From Acidobacteriota bacterium (GTDB lineage Bacteria; Acidobacteriota; Blastocatellia; Pyrinomonadales; Pyrinomonadaceae): DNA of 5,599 nt. Shown here piece by piece: positions 4,033 through 5,599 of the stretch; the first letter of the stretch is position 1, and every line of letters begins with the position of its first letter. The notes below the pieces were generated by a model. The model worked only from the letters and a program-made list of their open reading frames with translations. It made no database searches and was not told the DNA's origin. The translations under genes were made by a program, and so were the position numbers. The stretch spans positions 1 to 5,599 of the forward strand of contig JAKOSS010000326.1 of assembly GCA_029777145.1 (NCBI GenBank), in the 5' to 3' direction.

Positions 4033-5599
4033 CTAAACGCCATTGAAGACGAACTTTCCACCGTTCCGCAGAGTTATCTCGCGAACTTTGTCGCGGTAAA
4101 GAATTCTTACCCGGCCGCCGATTCGCGATCGGATCGTCGCCGACGAAAGATTGCCGCCCGCCCAAGTGATATCAACCTCGAGACCGTTCCGCGCCCGCAA
4201 TCCAGCGACGCGACCGTTGGGAAAACGCGACGGTAGTGCCGGAAGGAGATCCAAAACGACGGTATCGCCCTCGAGATGGTTTTGAAGAAGCATTTCGCCG
4301 ATCCCGTTCGCGCCGCCGAAATTGCCGTCGATCTGAAACGGCGGGTGCGCGTCGAACATGTTCGGGTACGTCCTTTCAGGCCGCAGCAGCAGCGCCAGGA
4401 TCTTGTCGGCCCGATCGGCGTCGCCGAGCCGCGCCCAAAGGTTCAGCCGCCAGGCGATCGCCCATCCGGTCGTCTCGTCGCCGCGCCGGTCGAGCGTGTT
4501 CCGCACCGCGTCCGCGAGTTCGGGCGTCCGCCGCCGGTCGATTTGCCACGACGGAAACGCGGCATAAAGATGCGAGACATGCCGGTGTTTCGGATCTTTC
4601 GCCTCAAGGTCCCAATCCTCGAACCACTCCTGAAGCTGTCCCGCCTTCCCGATCTTCAGCGGCGGCAGTTTCGCCGAGGTTTTCGTAAGGCGCGTGCGAA
4701 ACTCGGGATCGCGGCCGAGGATCTCGCCTGCCCGGACCGTGTCCGCAAACAGGTCGCGGATGATCTCCGAATCCATCATCGGGGCGTCGACGACGGACGT
4801 TCCGAACGGATGCGAGTTCTCGGGCGACAACGACGGGTTGGTGACGAGGAATCCCGTTCCCGGTTTCTCGATGAGCGTGTCGAGGAAAAACTCGCACGCA
4901 CCTTTCAGCACCGGATAGATCCGCTCGAGATATTGCCGGTCGCGCGTATATTCGTAGTGCTCCCAAAGATGCGTCGTCAGCCAGGCGCCGCCGGTCGGCC
5001 AAACGCCGTACTGCGCGCCGTCGATCGGCGCCGTCGCCCGCCAGATATCGGTATTGTGGTGCGCAACCCAACCGCGCGCCCCGTACATCACCTGCGCCGA
5101 CCGCTGGCCGCTCCGGCTCAGTTCTTCGACCATCCGCGTCAGCGGCTCGCTCGTCTCGGAAAGATTCAGCGGCTCGGCGAGCCAGTAATTCATCTCGGCA
5201 TTGATATTGACCGTGTACTTGCTGTCCCACGGCGGCGTCATCGAATCGTTCCAGATTCCCTGCAGCGTCGCCGGCTGCGTTCCGGGCCGCGAACTCGCGA
5301 TCAGCAGATACCTACCGTACTGAAAGTAGAGCGTTGCGAGCTGCGGATCATCGCCCGATGCAAAATTCCGGATCCGCTCGTTGGTCGGAAGATCGGCTGC
5401 AGAAGTCCGCCCGAGATCAAGTTTCACTCGATCGAAAAGCCGTTTGTAATCAATGATATGCGCTCGTCGCAGCGCATCGAATGAACGCTTCGCCGCGCTC
5501 GCGATGACGGCTTTCGAACGCGATGTTTCGTCGCCGTCGACACGTGTATAGTCGACATAGCTCGTCGCAGCCGAGATCAGGATCGTGACCGAGTCCGCG
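4033..5599 (-). CDS. GH95 family alpha-L-fucosidase, C-terminal two-thirds (5' end cut by window edge)
   Basis: The minus-strand frame is open from the window edge (first full codon 5596-5598) to TAG at 4033-4035, giving 521 residues. A GTG at 5425-5427 is an internal Val inside YKRLFDRVKLDLG, not a start. GH95 enzymes invert alpha-1,2-linked L-fucose (some act on L-galactose) from xyloglucan, pectin or host glycans. The catalytic residues defined in Bifidobacterium AfcA are all present by motif: the Asn pair in TVNINAEMNYW (codons 5206-5208 and 5200-5202), the general-acid Glu in TNPSLSPENSH (4819-4821), and the Asp in FQIDGNFGGANG (4327-4329). Other hallmarks are LQGIWND, GVWPTGGAWL, HRHVSHLYAAFP and TGWAIAWRLNLWARL. 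Family members are about 750-800 residues, so roughly 250 residues (N-terminal beta-sandwich, linker, signal peptide) lie beyond the edge. It heads the visible operon, and its promoter is not in the window. Confidence 0.95.
   Translation of the reverse strand, partial: ADSVTILISAATSYVDYTRVDGDETSRSKAVIASAAKRSFDALRRAHIIDYKRLFDRVKLDLGRTSAADLPTNERIRNFASGDDPQLATLYFQYGRYLLIASSRPGTQPATLQGIWNDSMTPPWDSKYTVNINAEMNYWLAEPLNLSETSEPLTRMVEELSRSGQRSAQVMYGARGWVAHHNTDIWRATAPIDGAQYGVWPTGGAWLTTHLWEHYEYTRDRQYLERIYPVLKGACEFFLDTLIEKPGTGFLVTNPSLSPENSHPFGTSVVDAPMMDSEIIRDLFADTVRAGEILGRDPEFRTRLTKTSAKLPPLKIGKAGQLQEWFEDWDLEAKDPKHRHVSHLYAAFPSWQIDRRRTPELADAVRNTLDRRGDETTGWAIAWRLNLWARLGDADRADKILALLLRPERTYPNMFDAHPPFQIDGNFGGANGIGEMLLQNHLEGDTVVLDLLPALPSRFPNGRVAGLRARNGLEVDITWAGGNLSSATIRSRIGGRVRILYRDKVREITLRNGGKFVFNGV

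Larger units (their letters stand above)
732..5599 (-). other. Putative operon: GH95 - GH105/DUF4350 - cupin - GntR regulator
   Basis: Four genes in the same direction, with gaps of 29, 18 and 74 bp, end at a strong terminator 26 bp after the last stop codon. No terminator hairpin is seen in any of the gaps. The content is coherent: two exocyclic or terminal-sugar hydrolases for plant polysaccharide fragments, an exported cupin and a sugar-acid-type regulator. The operon may extend further right, beyond the window. Confidence 0.75.

Noticed and set aside
4004..4165. Extension of the GH105 protein by 54 residues to an upstream ATG
   Set aside because: The extension overlaps the 3' end of the GH95 gene in another frame, has no family resemblance, and would place the signal peptide 54 residues inside the protein. 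The ATG at 4003 begins the signal peptide directly.
3125..5484. Long plus-strand open frames (3125-4036, 4276-5484) opposite the hydrolase genes
   Set aside because: They are antisense shadows of well-supported GH105 and GH95 genes in GC-rich DNA. The translations are Arg/Val/Pro-rich with no recognisable domain.
1..5599. CRISPR arrays, tRNA or rRNA genes, transposases, attachment sites
   Set aside because: Looked for and not seen: no regularly spaced identical repeats, no recognisable RNA gene and no mobile-element protein.

Overview
The window looks like a piece of a chromosomal polysaccharide-utilisation region from a free-living, environmental, Gram-negative-type bacterium. The DNA is GC-rich (roughly high fifties percent by eye), two of the genes encode exported proteins with classical signal peptides, and the gene content is plant cell-wall degradation. 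The style of the proteins and of the intergenic repeats reminds me of Acidobacteriota (Blastocatellia-like), but that is an impression; nothing in the window fixes the taxon.

Layout. Bases 2-388 (+) are the 3' end of a glycoside hydrolase family 43 gene, cut by the left edge, of which only the C-terminal concanavalin-A-like domain is visible. Bases 389-731 are a convergent intergenic region. It holds three blocks of short CG-led 9-10-mers, which look like a degraded dispersed repeat, and a strong intrinsic terminator. From 732 to the right edge all genes are on the minus strand. In transcription order they are: a GH95 alpha-L-fucosidase (5' end cut by the right edge), an exported GH105/GH88-type unsaturated glycuronyl hydrolase fused to a C-terminal amidotransferase-like (DUF4350-like) domain, an exported cupin, and a FadR-subfamily GntR regulator. 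The gaps are 29, 18 and 74 bp, and the terminator lies directly after the regulator, so the four genes look like one operon.

How the genes fit together (inference). GH95 would remove alpha-L-fucose or L-galactose side groups. The GH105 enzyme would remove the unsaturated uronic acid that a polysaccharide lyase leaves at the non-reducing end of pectin (rhamnogalacturonan-type) fragments. The neighbouring GH43 would attack xylose or arabinose linkages. The exported cupin might act on a released sugar, for example the unsaturated uronate, though its family link to known uronate-linearising cupins is unproven. The FadR-type regulator has an effector domain with the metal-binding residues intact and may sense a sugar acid. 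A perfect 7-bp inverted repeat overlapping the cupin stop codon, next to a TATACT box and followed by a strong Shine-Dalgarno site, suggests that the regulator gene also has its own autoregulated promoter.

The most notable items are the GH105-DUF4350 fusion, the lyase-product hydrolase followed by an exported cupin, the candidate operator at the cupin-regulator junction, and the modular intergenic repeat. I saw no CRISPR array, tRNA, rRNA or transposase.
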